From Pseudoxanthomonas sangjuensis (lineage in GTDB: Bacteria > Pseudomonadota > Gammaproteobacteria > Xanthomonadales > Xanthomonadaceae), in the NCBI RefSeq assembly GCF_010211755.1, contig NZ_PDWR01000014.1:23579-87578 (forward strand): 64,000 nt of DNA. Direction: 5' to 3'. Shown one piece after another: positions 52,945 to 62,150 of this stretch. The notes below the pieces were generated by a model. That model ran no database searches and was not told where the DNA came from. It worked only from the letters and a program-made list of their open reading frames with translations. The translations under genes and the position numbers were made by a program. Within the stretch, counting starts at the first letter, position 1, and every line of letters starts with the position of its first letter.

Positions 52945-54120
52945 TCAGCGCGACAAGCTGCGCCGCATCAAGCATACGTATGCAATCGCCGCATGCACCG
53001 GCAACAGCAACGCGACCCAGGCGCGGTTGTCCTGGTACGGGAACGCGAACGGCAGCCAGTGCAGGAACCAGGCGACGAAGGCGGCGATGGCGACGAGCCA
53101 GGCCAGCCAGCGCGAGAACCTCCCGGGGTTGCGCCCGCGCAGCAGTGCGACCGCCGCCGGCAACAGCAGCAGGCACAGCGGGTTCAGCAGCAGCAGGTTC
53201 TGGTTGGCCCACGCGGCGCGATGCGCGGTGAAGCCCCACAGGTAGACCAGCAGCGCGCCGCCGACGGCGCACAGCAGCCACAGCGGCAAGGCGAACGCGC
53301 CGAGCAGACGCGGGTGTTTCCTGCCGAAGGCGACGATGAGCGCGGCGAGCGCGAGGCCAGCCAGCAGCCACGGCCACCAGCGCCGCGCCCGCTCCGGCGG
53401 TTCCGGCGCGATCCGGTGCGGCAGCACTTCGGTTTCCTGCAGCACCAGCGGGTGGCCATCGCTGTTCTTCGCCTCGCGCAGGCTTTCGGCCAGGCGCATC
53501 GGCACGAAGGCTTCGTCCCAGCGCGACAGCGGCTTGTCGGCATAGGGCGCCAGGCCAAGATCGAAGCCGAGCCACATCCACGTGGCCGGCGTGGCGAGGC
53601 GCACCGATTCGCTGCGGTAGGTGTTGCCGCGCGAGCGCCCGGCCAGTTGCCGCTTCAGCGCGCCGCCGAGCGCGTTGTCGAGCGCGTCGCGCACGCGGGT
53701 GGCGCAGTTGTCGCGGAAATAATCGTAGGGGTAGTGCGCGTTCTCGGGCTTCGCGTTCTCGGCCAGGGCATCGGCCAGCGCCTGCGCCTGTTCCGGACGC
53801 AGGTCAAGCCACTGGATCTTCGCGCCGCGGCCGACTTCGCGGTAGTAGGCCATGTCCTGCTCGAAGGGCAGGGCGACGAGGTAGTACATCATTTCGCCAC
53901 GGGCGAAGCGGGCGACGAAGTCGGGTTCGGACGGGTCGAAGTAGCCGAAGTTGTAGCTGGTCGCCGCGCCGGTGGTTTCGTCCACGACCACGATCGCGTT
54001 GTGGCCGAAGCGTTCGAAGAAGATCTCGCCCGGCGCCATCGTCACCACGCCGACGCGCGGGGCGGCGGAGGCGAGGGTGGCAAAGAGCCAGAGGACACAG
54101 ACGACGAAAAGCCGATTCAC
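52945..54120 (-). CDS. DUF4105 membrane protein
   Basis: 391-residue protein: signal peptide (LFVVCVLWLFATLASAA), periplasmic DUF4105 domain with TMAPGEIFFERFGHNAIVVV, NFGYFDPSEPDF and YPYDYFRDNCATRVRDALD (Asn-Cys-Ala-Thr, a papain-like NlpC-type Cys site in related proteins), then four or five transmembrane segments. This resembles lipid- or peptide-processing peptidase-like folds, but the activity is unknown. The start is the GTG at 54120 that overlaps the stop of the upstream gene (GTGA). Confidence 0.85.
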   Translation of the reverse strand: MNRLFVVCVLWLFATLASAAPRVGVVTMAPGEIFFERFGHNAIVVVDETTGAATSYNFGYFDPSEPDFVARFARGEMMYYLVALPFEQDMAYYREVGRGAKIQWLDLRPEQAQALADALAENAKPENAHYPYDYFRDNCATRVRDALDNALGGALKRQLAGRSRGNTYRSESVRLATPATWMWLGFDLGLAPYADKPLSRWDEAFVPMRLAESLREAKNSDGHPLVLQETEVLPHRIAPEPPERARRWWPWLLAGLALAALIVAFGRKHPRLLGAFALPLWLLCAVGGALLVYLWGFTAHRAAWANQNLLLLNPLCLLLLPAAVALLRGRNPGRFSRWLAWLVAIAAFVAWFLHWLPFAFPYQDNRAWVALLLPVHAAIAYVCLMRRSLSR

Positions 54121-54671
54121 TGTTCGTCCTCTGGTCGCAACGGGAAGTAAGACCAATCGTAAGCTGCCAGTAATTCTTTGGCCTCCTTGTCGAACTCGGC
54201 ACGGTAGTAGTGCATGTGCTGGACTGGGAAGGGTGTCTCGATTGCGCCGAGCGTGAAGCCCAGTGATTTCAATTTCGACACGAAAGATTCCAGTGGCCCG
54301 TAGGCGAACAGTTGATTGTGCCTATCCCAGACCACGGTGGCTTCATCTTCCTGCGAAAACAACCAGAGGTCGTATCGTCCATCCGCAGAAAGGAACGGCC
54401 CGAAGTGCTGCAAAAATTGCTTGATTTCCACCAGCGTCAGATACGGGCTTTGGTAGCGGCCTGCTGCGGCTTCGCCGCGAGGGGTATGCAGCACATAGAG
54501 AAGGGAAAAAGGGCCATGCAGGCATTCGGCCATCTGCCCGATGACCAACGGGTCGCCTGCGGGCACTCCCGCGAGAATTCGTTTGTGCCTGCTGCTGTCG
54601 TCAATGCGGAAAACGGGCGGATACGAATGGGCTTTCCATTCGCCATCGACAAGATGAGCTAGGCGATGCAT
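54117..54671 (-). CDS. Unknown protein of low GC content
   Basis: 184-residue soluble protein that I do not recognise. It begins MHRLAHLVDGEWKAHSYPPV, is rich in Phe, Tyr and His, and has VIGQMAECLHGPFSLLYVLH and GRYDLWLFSQEDEATVVWDR. There is no signal peptide or membrane segment. Base composition is clearly lower in GC than in its neighbours. It lies 6 bp after corC and its stop overlaps the start of the DUF4105 gene, so it is transcribed with them. It may be a late insertion into the phoH-ybeY-corC operon. Confidence 0.65.
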   Translation of the reverse strand: MHRLAHLVDGEWKAHSYPPVFRIDDSSRHKRILAGVPAGDPLVIGQMAECLHGPFSLLYVLHTPRGEAAAGRYQSPYLTLVEIKQFLQHFGPFLSADGRYDLWLFSQEDEATVVWDRHNQLFAYGPLESFVSKLKSLGFTLGAIETPFPVQHMHYYRAEFDKEAKELLAAYDWSYFPLRPEDEQ

Positions 54672-54677
54672 CGTGCG

Positions 54678-55553
54678 TCAGTTGTCCGCCAGCACGGTCA
54701 CATGGAACGCATGCACCCTGCGTGCGTCCGCCTTGCTCACGCGGAAGGCGAAGCGGCCCAGGGTCAGTTCCTCGCCGGTTTCCGGCAGGTGCCCGATCGC
54801 CGCGGTGACCAGGCCGCCGATGGTGTCGTATTCGTCGTCGTCGAAATCCGCGCCGAAGCTCTCGTTGAAGTCGTCGATCGGGGTCAGCGCGTCGACCACG
54901 AAGCGGCCGTCGGCCTGCACCGCGATCAGCGCGGCCTCGTCCTCGGCCACGTCGTGCTCGTCGTCGATCTCGCCGACGATCTGCTCCAGCACGTCCTCGA
55001 TGGTGACCAGCCCGGCCACGCCGCCGTATTCGTCGACCACGATCGCCATGTGGTTGCGCGACAGGCGGAACTCCTTCAGCAGCACGTTGAGCTTCTTCGA
55101 CTCCGGGATCAGCACCGCCGGGCGCAGCAGTTCGCGGATCGTGCCCGGCCCGTTGTCGGCGACCACGCCGCGCAGCAGGTCCTTGGCCAGCAGGATGCCG
55201 AGGATCTCGTCCTTGTCCTCGCCGTGCACCGGGAAGCGCGAATGGCCGGATTCGACCACCTGCCTCATCAGGTCGAGGAACTTCGCGTCCACCGGCAGCG
55301 ACACCATCTGCGAGCGCGACACCATCACGTCGCCGACGGTGAGTTCGGCGATCTCCAGCGCGCCTTCCATGATCCGCAAGGTGTCGGCCGCGATCAGGCC
55401 GTCGCGCTGCGTGTCGCGCAGCAGCTCGACCAGGTCTTCGCGCGTACTGGGCTCGCCGGCGAACGCGGAACTCAGGCGCTCCAGCCAGCCGCGCCTTCTC
55501 TCGGAGGGTTTTTCGCCGTGTTCCGTCGAGGAACTACTGTCGTCTTCGGGCAT
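54678..55553 (-). CDS. corC: CorC/HlyC family CBS-domain protein
   Basis: 291-residue cytoplasmic protein of the CorC family: a short variable N-terminal part, a CBS pair (VGDVMVSRSQMVSLPVDAKF and LRPAVLIPESKKLNVLLKEF), and the C-terminal transporter-associated domain (DYDTIGGLVTAAIGHLPETG-like DDDEYDTIGGLVTAAIGHLP). It has no membrane segments. Linked to Mg or Co efflux in enterobacteria, but the mechanism is not settled. Its place after ybeY and phoH is the conserved order. Confidence 0.93.
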   Translation of the reverse strand: MPEDDSSSSTEHGEKPSERRRGWLERLSSAFAGEPSTREDLVELLRDTQRDGLIAADTLRIMEGALEIAELTVGDVMVSRSQMVSLPVDAKFLDLMRQVVESGHSRFPVHGEDKDEILGILLAKDLLRGVVADNGPGTIRELLRPAVLIPESKKLNVLLKEFRLSRNHMAIVVDEYGGVAGLVTIEDVLEQIVGEIDDEHDVAEDEAALIAVQADGRFVVDALTPIDDFNESFGADFDDDEYDTIGGLVTAAIGHLPETGEELTLGRFAFRVSKADARRVHAFHVTVLADN

Positions 55554-55607
55554 TTCGCGTGGGTGGTTCGGATCGGCACCCGACAGACGGGCATCGGGCC
55601 CAGTCTA

Positions 55608-56198
55608 TCAGGATGCGGGCGGCGGTTCTTTTCCGGCCGGCGGCGCGTCATCGGCCGGCGCTTCGCCTTCGTCTTCCAGCGCATCGAGGCTGTAGCTGCA
55701 GCCGGCGAGGGTCTTGCCGGGGTGCGAGGCGACGTTGGAGACGGTGAGCACGACCGATTCGTACATCGCCGCGCCGGTGTCCGGGTCGGTGACGTCGGTG
55801 GCGCGCACTTCCTTGCCGAACATCGCCTTCTCCGGCGTGTCGAATGCGGTTTCCAGTTCCAGCTGCTTCGCCAGCGGGCGCGGGTCGGGCAGGTCGAGCA
55901 CGGCGACGATGCCATCGCCGGAGAAGGCGATGCGCTCGGCGTCGTGGCCGAACACGCGGATCGGCGCGTTCAATTCGAATTCGGTCATGAACATGTTGGC
56001 CTGCGGCAACGGCTTCCAGCCGAGCGCGACCGCCTTGAGCGGATCCCGCAGCGCCGGCGCGAGCGCACGGAAGTCGGCCAGCTGCGCGCGGCATTCGATC
56101 AGCGCGGGCAGGTCGACGCCGGCAGGGGCGGTTTCGCCGGCATTGGCGTGCGGCGCGCCGGCGAGAAACGGCAATGCGAGCAGTGCATGAAGGCGCAT
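55608..56198 (-). CDS. Exported protein of unknown function
   Basis: 196-residue protein with a signal peptide (LHALLALPFLAGAPHANA, cut near residue 20) and no lipobox. The mature part has IECRAQLADFRALAPALRDP and two Cys (near 37 and 169 of the precursor) that may pair. The C-terminal 25 residues are Pro, Ala and Glu rich. I do not recognise the family. It begins 5 bp after ybeY and precedes corC, the place where an outer-membrane or periplasmic accessory is found in xanthomonads. Confidence 0.7.
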   Translation of the reverse strand: MRLHALLALPFLAGAPHANAGETAPAGVDLPALIECRAQLADFRALAPALRDPLKAVALGWKPLPQANMFMTEFELNAPIRVFGHDAERIAFSGDGIVAVLDLPDPRPLAKQLELETAFDTPEKAMFGKEVRATDVTDPDTGAAMYESVVLTVSNVASHPGKTLAGCSYSLDALEDEGEAPADDAPPAGKEPPPAS

Positions 56199-56202
56199 GC
56201 GC

Positions 56203-56694
56203 TCAATCCTCGATCGCATACGGGTCGGCGATGCCCAGTTCGGCGAGGATCCCGCGTTCCAGCTGCTCCATCGCCTCGGCTTCCCGGTCGTCCATGTGGT
56301 CCCAGCCGAGCAGGTGCAGGACGCCGTGCACGGTCAGGTGCGCGTAGTGCGCGGCCAGCGGCTTCTTCTGCTCCTTCGCCTCGCGCGCCACGACCGGCGC
56401 GCAGATCACCAGGTCGCCGAGCAGCGGCATCTTCACGCCCTTCGGCAGCTTGACGCCTTCGGCCAGGTCGGCCGGGAAGCTGAGCACGTTGGTCGCATAG
56501 TCCTTGCCGCGGTAGTGGCGGTTCAGCGCGCGGCCTTCCTTCGCGTCGACCAGGCGGATGGCCAGGTCGGCCTCGCGGATGCGGCCCCTCAGCGCCGCCG
56601 CGACCCACTTGCGGAAGCTCTGCGGCGCCGGCAGGCCCGCGCGCGGCAGCGCGTAGCTGACGGAAACATCGAGACGGACGGGGCCTTGGGTCAT
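56203..56694 (-). CDS. ybeY: YbeY, endoribonuclease for rRNA maturation
   Basis: 163-residue zinc-dependent RNase active in 16S rRNA 3'-end maturation and ribosome quality control. The metal site is [20 protein letters not shown] (the HGxLHLxGyDH motif). [19 protein letters not shown] is the other conserved segment. The start ATG at 56694 ([11 protein letters not shown]) is chosen by family length; upstream in-frame codons are not conserved. It is 108 bp after phoH. Confidence 0.96.
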   Translation of the reverse strand: MTQGPVRLDVSVSYALPRAGLPAPQSFRKWVAAALRGRIREADLAIRLVDAKEGRALNRHYRGKDYATNVLSFPADLAEGVKLPKGVKMPLLGDLVICAPVVAREAKEQKKPLAAHYAHLTVHGVLHLLGWDHMDDREAEAMEQLERGILAELGIADPYAIED

Positions 56695-56802
56695 GGCGGT
56701 TCTTGGTTCCCGGTTGACGGTTGTTGGCGACAGATTCGCACTTGGCCGAACCCTCCGCGGATATTTCGCATCCCACCCAGCATCAAGAACCAGGAACCGC
56801 AA

Positions 56803-57786
56803 TCACGCTGCCGGTCCGGTTTCCGCGTCCTTGCCGTCGCGCGCGTCGTAGGCGCGCACGATCTTCGCCACCAGCGGGTGGCGCACCACGTCCCTGCTGG
56901 TGAAGAAGGTGAAGCCGATGCCCTCGACGCCGCGCAGCACTTCCAGCGCGTCCTTCAGCCCCGACTTCACGTTGCGCGGCAGGTCGATCTGGGTCATGTC
57001 GCCGGTGACCACCGCGGTGCTGCCGAAGCCGATGCGGGTCAGGAACATCTTCATCTGCTCGATGGTGGTGTTCTGCGCCTCGTCGAGGATCACGAAGGCG
57101 TCGTTGAGCGTGCGCCCGCGCATGTAGGCCAGCGGCGCGATCTCGATGACGTTCTTCTCCAGCAGCTTGACCACTTTGTCGACGCCGAGCATCTCGTACA
57201 GCGCGTCGTACAGCGGGCGCAGGTAGGGGTCGACCTTCTGGGTCAGGTCGCCGGGCAGGAAGCCGAGCTTCTCGCCGGCCTCGACCGCCGGGCGCACCAG
57301 CACCAGCCGCTGCACGCGCGCGTCGTTCAGCGCTTCGACCGCGCTGGCCACGGCGAGGAAGGTCTTGCCGGTGCCGGCCGGGCCGATGCCGAAGTTGATG
57401 TCGTGGGTCGCGATCGCGTGCAGGTAGGCGGCCTGGTTCGGGCCGCGCCCGCGCACGGTGCCGCGCTTGACCTTGATCTGCACTTCCTGCGGCTCGTAGC
57501 CGCCGCCGGCGACCTGGTCGAGGTTGGCGGAATTCAGGCGCAGGTGGATGGCCTGGCTGTCGAAGGTTTCGCCCGCCGCCTCGTCGTACAGCGTGCGCAG
57601 CAGCTTCTCGGTCGCGGCGACCGCCTTCTCCGGGCCGGTGACGCGGAAGATGTTGCCGCGGTTGGCGATCTCCACGCCCAGTTTCAGCTCGATCTGGCGC
57701 AGGTGCGCGTCGAACGGACCGGCGAGGTTGGCCAGGCGTTCGGTGCTTTCGGGTTCGAGGGCGAATTCGCGGTGGAAGGCGGTCAT
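56803..57786 (-). CDS. ybeZ: PhoH family ATPase (PhoH-like, YbeZ)
   Basis: 327-residue protein: an N-terminal KH-like region ([20 protein letters not shown]), then the PhoH ATPase domain with Walker [21 protein letters not shown] near residue 130 and Walker B-like [19 protein letters not shown]. It works with YbeY in RNA handling in several bacteria. The start at 57786 ([15 protein letters not shown]) is chosen by similarity; an ATG 27 bp upstream in frame is possible. It is divergent from the TetR gene with the operator at 57895 between. Confidence 0.93.
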   Translation of the reverse strand: MTAFHREFALEPESTERLANLAGPFDAHLRQIELKLGVEIANRGNIFRVTGPEKAVAATEKLLRTLYDEAAGETFDSQAIHLRLNSANLDQVAGGGYEPQEVQIKVKRGTVRGRGPNQAAYLHAIATHDINFGIGPAGTGKTFLAVASAVEALNDARVQRLVLVRPAVEAGEKLGFLPGDLTQKVDPYLRPLYDALYEMLGVDKVVKLLEKNVIEIAPLAYMRGRTLNDAFVILDEAQNTTIEQMKMFLTRIGFGSTAVVTGDMTQIDLPRNVKSGLKDALEVLRGVEGIGFTFFTSRDVVRHPLVAKIVRAYDARDGKDAETGPAA

Positions 57787-57894
57787 GGGGATGTCGTGGG
57801 GGCCGGTCGCCATCGCGGCCGGGCAGGTGCGGAAGGATAGGCCATCCGGGCCGGAAGCGGGCGCGCGGCGACCGTCCGTCGGCCCGGGCTTGCG

Positions 57895-57916
57895 TTTAAT
57901 TAAATGTTGAATTAAA
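57895..57916. promoter_or_regulatory. AT-rich palindrome, candidate TetR operator
   Basis: TTTAATT and AATTAAA arms (57895-57901, 57910-57916) flank 8 bases in a strikingly AT-rich patch of otherwise GC-rich DNA, 8 bp before the TetR ATG. The same stretch contains two direct copies of AATTAAAT. The site is placed to repress the export operon and perhaps affect phoH, which starts 109 bp away on the other strand. Confidence 0.6.
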
Positions 57917-57924
57917 TATTGGGC

Positions 57925-58653
57925 ATGGCAACGCACCCTCACCCAAAGCGGCCCCGGGGCCGGCGGGCGGAAACCCCCGCCGCGGCACCGGTCCGATCCG
58001 CCCCGGCCCGCAAGCCCGCGAAACGCGCGCCGGGCCGGCCGAACGTCGATTCGCCCGACCAGCGCACGCGCCTGGTCGATGCCGCGCTGGCCTGCTACGT
58101 GCGGCAGGGCATCGTCGCGACCTCGCTGCGCGACATCGCCGCCGAGGCCGGGGTGACCCCGGCGCTGGTGCATTACTACTTCGGCGACGCGCAGCAATTG
58201 CGCGACAGCGTGATTGAGGAGCGGCTGCTTCCGGTGTTCCAGAGCGTGCGCGAACCGCTGACCCGGGTGGACGCCGACGACCTGGCCGCGCTGGTCGCCG
58301 GCTTCGTCAGCGGCGTGTTCCGCGCGGTCGAGGCGCATCCGTGGTGGCCGGCGTTGTGGGTGCGCGAGGTGCTGAGCGAGGGCGGTGCGCTGCGCGACCT
58401 GCTGGTGACGCGGATCGCGCCGGAATTCTCGCGGATGATCGCGCAGCGTTTCGCGCAGGCGCAGGCGCGCGGGCAGCTGAACGCCGACCTCGATCCGCGG
58501 CTGCTGCTGGTGACGCTGATCGGCCTGACCCTGTTCCCGGCGGCGGGCGCGCCGATCTGGCGGCAGCTGTTCCAGGCCGACGACCTCGGCATGGACGACG
58601 TGCGCCTGCACGCGCTGGCGCTGTTGGACCGCGGACTGGAGCTGAAGCCATGA
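57925..58653 (+). CDS. TetR family transcriptional regulator
   Basis: 242-residue repressor. A basic, proline- and alanine-rich N-terminal extension of about 40 residues precedes the HTH domain (RLVDAALACYVRQGIVATSL, then RDIAAEAGVTPALVHYYFGD), and the C-terminal ligand-binding domain resembles the YbiH/CecR group. It is the first gene of an operon with a HlyD protein, a DUF4260 protein and an ABC transporter, joined by ATGA overlaps. It likely represses itself and these exporters until a ligand binds. The start at ATG 57925 is used; a TTG 6 bp earlier is possible. Confidence 0.88.
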   Translation: MATHPHPKRPRGRRAETPAAAPVRSAPARKPAKRAPGRPNVDSPDQRTRLVDAALACYVRQGIVATSLRDIAAEAGVTPALVHYYFGDAQQLRDSVIEERLLPVFQSVREPLTRVDADDLAALVAGFVSGVFRAVEAHPWWPALWVREVLSEGGALRDLLVTRIAPEFSRMIAQRFAQAQARGQLNADLDPRLLLVTLIGLTLFPAAGAPIWRQLFQADDLGMDDVRLHALALLDRGLELKP

Positions 58654-59609
58654 AGCCATCGCGAACCCTGCTGCTCGCTTCCGCGTTGCTGGCGCTGGCC
58701 GCGTGCCGCGACGAAGCGCCGCGCGCGCTCGGCACGCTGGAGTGGGACCGCATCGTCGTGCCGGCGCCGGCGGCCGAGAAGATCGTGCGCATCGACGTGC
58801 GCGAAGGCCAGCGGGTGAAGGCCGGCGACGTGCTGCTGCAGCTCGAGGCCACGCGCACGCAATCGCAGCTGCAGGCCGTGCAGGCGCAGACCGAACAGAG
58901 CCGCGAAGCGCTGGCCGAACTCAAGGCCGGGCCGCGCAGCGAACAGATCGCACAGGCCCGCGCCAGCCTTTCCGCCGCGCAGGCGCAGGCCGCCGACGCG
59001 CGCGCCTACTACAACCGCTTGCAGCCGCTGGGCCGGCAGCGACTGGTCGCCGCGGCCGATGTCGACCGCGCCCGCGCCGCCGCCGGGAACGCCGAGGCGC
59101 AGGTGCGCGCCGCGCAGCAAGCCCTGCTGGAACTCGAGCGCGGCACCCGCGCCGAGCAGATCGCGCAGGGCGAAGCGGCGGCGCGGGCGGCCGCGGCACA
59201 GGCGGCGGGGCAGCAGGTCACGCTGCAGAAACTGAGCCTGTCCGCGCCGCGCGATGCGCAGGTGGACAGCCTTCCGTACCGGCTCGGCGCCCAGGCCCCG
59301 GGCGGCGCGCCGCTGGTGGTGCTGCTGGCCGGCGATGCGCCGTATGCGCGCCTCTACGTGCCCGAGCCGCTGCGCGCCGGGGGCAGGGTCGGCGATGCCG
59401 TGCGCGTGCACGTCGACGGCAGCGACAAGACCTATGCCGGCACGGTGCGGATGGTACGCAGCGATCCCAGCTTCACCCCGTACTACGCGCTGACCGGACA
59501 GGACGCCGCGCGATTGAGTTACCTGGCCGAAGTGCAACTCGGCGCGGACGCGCGCGAATTGCCGGCGGGCCTGCCGGTGCAGGTCAGCTTCGCCGGAGCG
59601 TCGCCATGA
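58650..59609 (+). CDS. HlyD/membrane-fusion lipoprotein (YbhG-like)
   Basis: 319-residue periplasmic adaptor. The signal peptide ends in the lipobox LAAC near residue 19. Then a biotinyl-lipoyl-like half (IVRIDVREGQRVKAGDVLLQ), a long alpha-helical coiled coil near residues 75-190, a second half with LSLSAPRDAQVDSLPYRLGA, and a beta-barrel domain. It matches YbhG of the E. coli ybhGFSR exporter. It overlaps TetR and the next gene by ATGA, and would link the ABC pump to an outer-membrane channel. Confidence 0.9.
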   Translation: MKPSRTLLLASALLALAACRDEAPRALGTLEWDRIVVPAPAAEKIVRIDVREGQRVKAGDVLLQLEATRTQSQLQAVQAQTEQSREALAELKAGPRSEQIAQARASLSAAQAQAADARAYYNRLQPLGRQRLVAAADVDRARAAAGNAEAQVRAAQQALLELERGTRAEQIAQGEAAARAAAAQAAGQQVTLQKLSLSAPRDAQVDSLPYRLGAQAPGGAPLVVLLAGDAPYARLYVPEPLRAGGRVGDAVRVHVDGSDKTYAGTVRMVRSDPSFTPYYALTGQDAARLSYLAEVQLGADARELPAGLPVQVSFAGASP

Positions 59610-60031
59610 GCGCGCCGTCGGCCACGCCCGCCGGCGGTGCGGTGCGCGGCGGCGTCCGCGCCCTGCTGCGCGCGGAGGCGACGCTACTGTTGGCGCTGTC
59701 GCTGTGGGCCTACCACCGCCACGGCGCGGGCTGGGGCGTCTTCGCCCTGTGCTTCCTGCTGCCGGACCTCGCATTCCTCGGCTATCTCGCCGGCCCACGC
59801 ATCGGCGCCCTGGCCTACAACGCGACGCATGCGCTGGTCGGTCCGCTGCTGCTGCTCGCGCTAGGCGCCGCAAGCGGCGTGCGCCCGCTGTTGGCGGCCG
59901 GCCTGGTCTGGATCGCGCACGTCGGCTTCGACCGCATGCTCGGTTACGGCTTGAAATACCCCGCGGGCTTCCGCGAAACGCACCTCGGGCGGATCGGTCG
60001 CGACCGGCCGTCCGCGCAGCGGGCGCCATGA
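59606..60031 (+). CDS. DUF4260 membrane protein
   Basis: 141-residue protein with three or four hydrophobic segments and the DUF4260 pattern: LLRAEATLLLALSLWAYHRH, LCFLLPDLAFLGYLAGPRIG, AYNATHALVGPLLLLALG, and HVGFDRMLGYGLKYPAGFRE. The function is unknown. It is unusual to find it inside a TetR-HlyD-ABC operon, between the adaptor and the ATPase, coupled by ATGA on both sides; this implies a role with the transporter, perhaps as a membrane subunit or modulator. Confidence 0.82.
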   Translation: MSAPSATPAGGAVRGGVRALLRAEATLLLALSLWAYHRHGAGWGVFALCFLLPDLAFLGYLAGPRIGALAYNATHALVGPLLLLALGAASGVRPLLAAGLVWIAHVGFDRMLGYGLKYPAGFRETHLGRIGRDRPSAQRAP

Positions 60032-60981
60032 ACGCCGGCGACCTCGCCATCCGTGCCTCCGGCCTGAGCAAGCGCTTCGGCGACCTGCTGGCGGTCGACG
60101 GCGTGGACCTGAGCGTGCCGAAGGCGCACGTCTACGGCTTCCTCGGCCCCAACGGCTCGGGCAAGTCGACGACCATCCGCATGCTGTGCGGGCTGCTGAC
60201 GCCGAGCGCCGGCACGATCGAAGTGCTTGGTTTGCGCGTTCCCGAACAGGCCGAGGCGCTGCGCCTGCGCATCGGCTACATGACCCAGAAGTTCTCGCTG
60301 TTCGACGATTTGGGCGTGCGCGAGAACCTCGAGTTCCTCGCCGCGGTGCAGGGCCTGGCGAAGGCCGAGACGAGGCGCCGCGTCGACGAACTGGTCGAAC
60401 AGTACGATTTCGCCGACCGGCAGAAGCAGCTGGCCGGCACCCTCAGCGGCGGGCAGAAACAGCGCCTGGCACTGGCCGGCGCGGTGATCCACAAGCCCGA
60501 ACTGCTGTTCCTCGACGAGCCGACCAGCGCGGTCGATCCGGAATCGCGCCGCGATTTCTGGGAAAAGCTCTTCGACCTGGCCGATGCCGGCACCACGCTG
60601 CTGGTGTCGACGCATTACATGGACGAGGCCGAACGCTGCCACCGCATCGCGATCCTCGACCGCGGCCGCCTGGTCGCCGACGGCACGCCGGCCGAACTGA
60701 CCGGCGCGCTGGCCGGGCGCAGCGTGGTCGTGCATTCGCCGCAGCCGCGGCGCGCGCAGCAGGCGCTGGTCGCGGTGCCCGGCGTGCTCAGCGTCGCGCA
60801 GATCGGCAATGCGCTGCGCGTGCTGTGCGACGGCAACCACGACGCCGCGGAACGGCTGCGCGCGGCGTTGCGCGCGGCCGGCATCGAGGCGCGCGCCGAA
60901 ACCGGCGAGCCGAACCTCGAGGACGTGTTCGTCGCCGCCACCGGCCGGCACGACGCGGCGGACGCGGAGCGCGCGGCATGA
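60028..60981 (+). CDS. ABC transporter ATP-binding protein (YbhF-like half)
   Basis: 317-residue ABC-2 type ATPase: Walker A GFLGPNGSGKSTTIRMLCGL, Q loop near GYMTQKFSLFDDL, signature LSGGQKQRLALAGAVIHKPE, Walker B LLFLDEPTSAVD, and His switch STHYMDEAERC. A C-terminal extension follows. It is single, unlike the double ATPase YbhF of E. coli. It overlaps the DUF4260 gene and the permease (ATGA). Confidence 0.93.
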   Translation: MNAGDLAIRASGLSKRFGDLLAVDGVDLSVPKAHVYGFLGPNGSGKSTTIRMLCGLLTPSAGTIEVLGLRVPEQAEALRLRIGYMTQKFSLFDDLGVRENLEFLAAVQGLAKAETRRRVDELVEQYDFADRQKQLAGTLSGGQKQRLALAGAVIHKPELLFLDEPTSAVDPESRRDFWEKLFDLADAGTTLLVSTHYMDEAERCHRIAILDRGRLVADGTPAELTGALAGRSVVVHSPQPRRAQQALVAVPGVLSVAQIGNALRVLCDGNHDAAERLRAALRAAGIEARAETGEPNLEDVFVAATGRHDAADAERAA

Positions 60982-62081
60982 ACTGGCGCCGGCTGTCCGC
61001 GATCATGCTGAAGGAGGTGCGGCAGCTGCGCCGCGACCGCATCACCCTGGCGATGATCCTCGGCATCCCGGTGATGCAGCTGATCCTGTTCGGCTATGCG
61101 ATCAACCTGAACCTGCGCGGCCTGTCGGCCGGCATCACCGACCAGGCCAACACCGCGGCCTCGCGTGCGGTGGTGATGGACATGGTCGCCTCCGGCGTGA
61201 TCGCGCCGAAGCTGGCCGCGACCTCGCCGCAACAGCTGACCGACGCGTTGCGCCGCGGCGAGATCAGCGTCGGCGTGGTCGTGCCGCCGGACTTCGAGGC
61301 GCGCCGCTTCGACGGCCGCGAGGCGGTGCAGGTGCTGGTCGACGGCAGCGACACCGTGGTGCAGAGCGCGGCGATCCAGCTGGCGCAACTGCCGTTGGAC
61401 ACCGCGCCGGTCGCGAACACGCAACCGCTCGGCCTCGGCAAGGGCCAGGTCGGCGTGGTCAGCTTCTACAACCCGCAACGGCGCTCGGCGGTGAACATCG
61501 TGCCAGGCCTGATCGGGGTGATCCTGACCATGACCATGGTGCTGTTCACCGGCGTGGCGATCGTGCGCGAGCGCGAGCGCGGCAACATGGAGCTGCTGAT
61601 CGCCACGCCGGTCAGCCGCAGCGAGCTGATGGTCGGCAAGGTCGCGCCGTACGTGCTGATCGGCCTGCTGCAGACCACGGTGGTACTGGGGCTGGGCATG
61701 TGGCTGTTCAAGGTGCCGATCGCCGGCAGCGTGTTCGACGTCTACGCCGCGGCGATGCTGCTGATCGTCGCCAACCTGAGCCTGGGCCTGCTGATCTCGA
61801 CCCGCGCGCAGTCGCAGTTCCAGGCCATGCAGATGACCTTCTTCGTGTTCCTGCCGTCGATCCTGCTGTCGGGCTTCATGTTCCCGTACGCCGGCATGCC
61901 GAAGGCGGCGCAATGGCTGGCCGAGGTGCTGCCGCTGACCCATTTCCTGCGCCTGATCCGCGGCATCATGCTGCGCGGCGCCAGCCTGGCCGAACTGTGG
62001 CACGACGTGCTGGCGCTGCTGGCCTTCGTCGTGGTGATGATGACCGCCGCGATCCTGCGCTTCCACAAGCGGCTGGACTAG
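60978..62081 (+). CDS. ABC-2 type transporter permease
   Basis: 367-residue permease of the ABC-2 group (YbhR/YbhS-like) with an N-terminal transmembrane segment (MILGIPVMQLILFGYAINLN), a periplasmic domain of about 150 residues, then five segments, ending with LPLTHFLRLIRGIMLRGASL and a last helix. It pairs with the preceding ATPase. Only one permease is present, so the pump may be a homodimer, whereas E. coli has two. The likely substrates are drugs or envelope lipids, not visible here. Confidence 0.9.
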   Translation: MNWRRLSAIMLKEVRQLRRDRITLAMILGIPVMQLILFGYAINLNLRGLSAGITDQANTAASRAVVMDMVASGVIAPKLAATSPQQLTDALRRGEISVGVVVPPDFEARRFDGREAVQVLVDGSDTVVQSAAIQLAQLPLDTAPVANTQPLGLGKGQVGVVSFYNPQRRSAVNIVPGLIGVILTMTMVLFTGVAIVRERERGNMELLIATPVSRSELMVGKVAPYVLIGLLQTTVVLGLGMWLFKVPIAGSVFDVYAAAMLLIVANLSLGLLISTRAQSQFQAMQMTFFVFLPSILLSGFMFPYAGMPKAAQWLAEVLPLTHFLRLIRGIMLRGASLAELWHDVLALLAFVVVMMTAAILRFHKRLD

Positions 62082-62150
62082 GCGCGAACGGCATGGCGGC
62101 GGATGCTGTCCGCCCCGCCTTGCGGCGTGGAAAGGCCGTCCGCCAACGGG

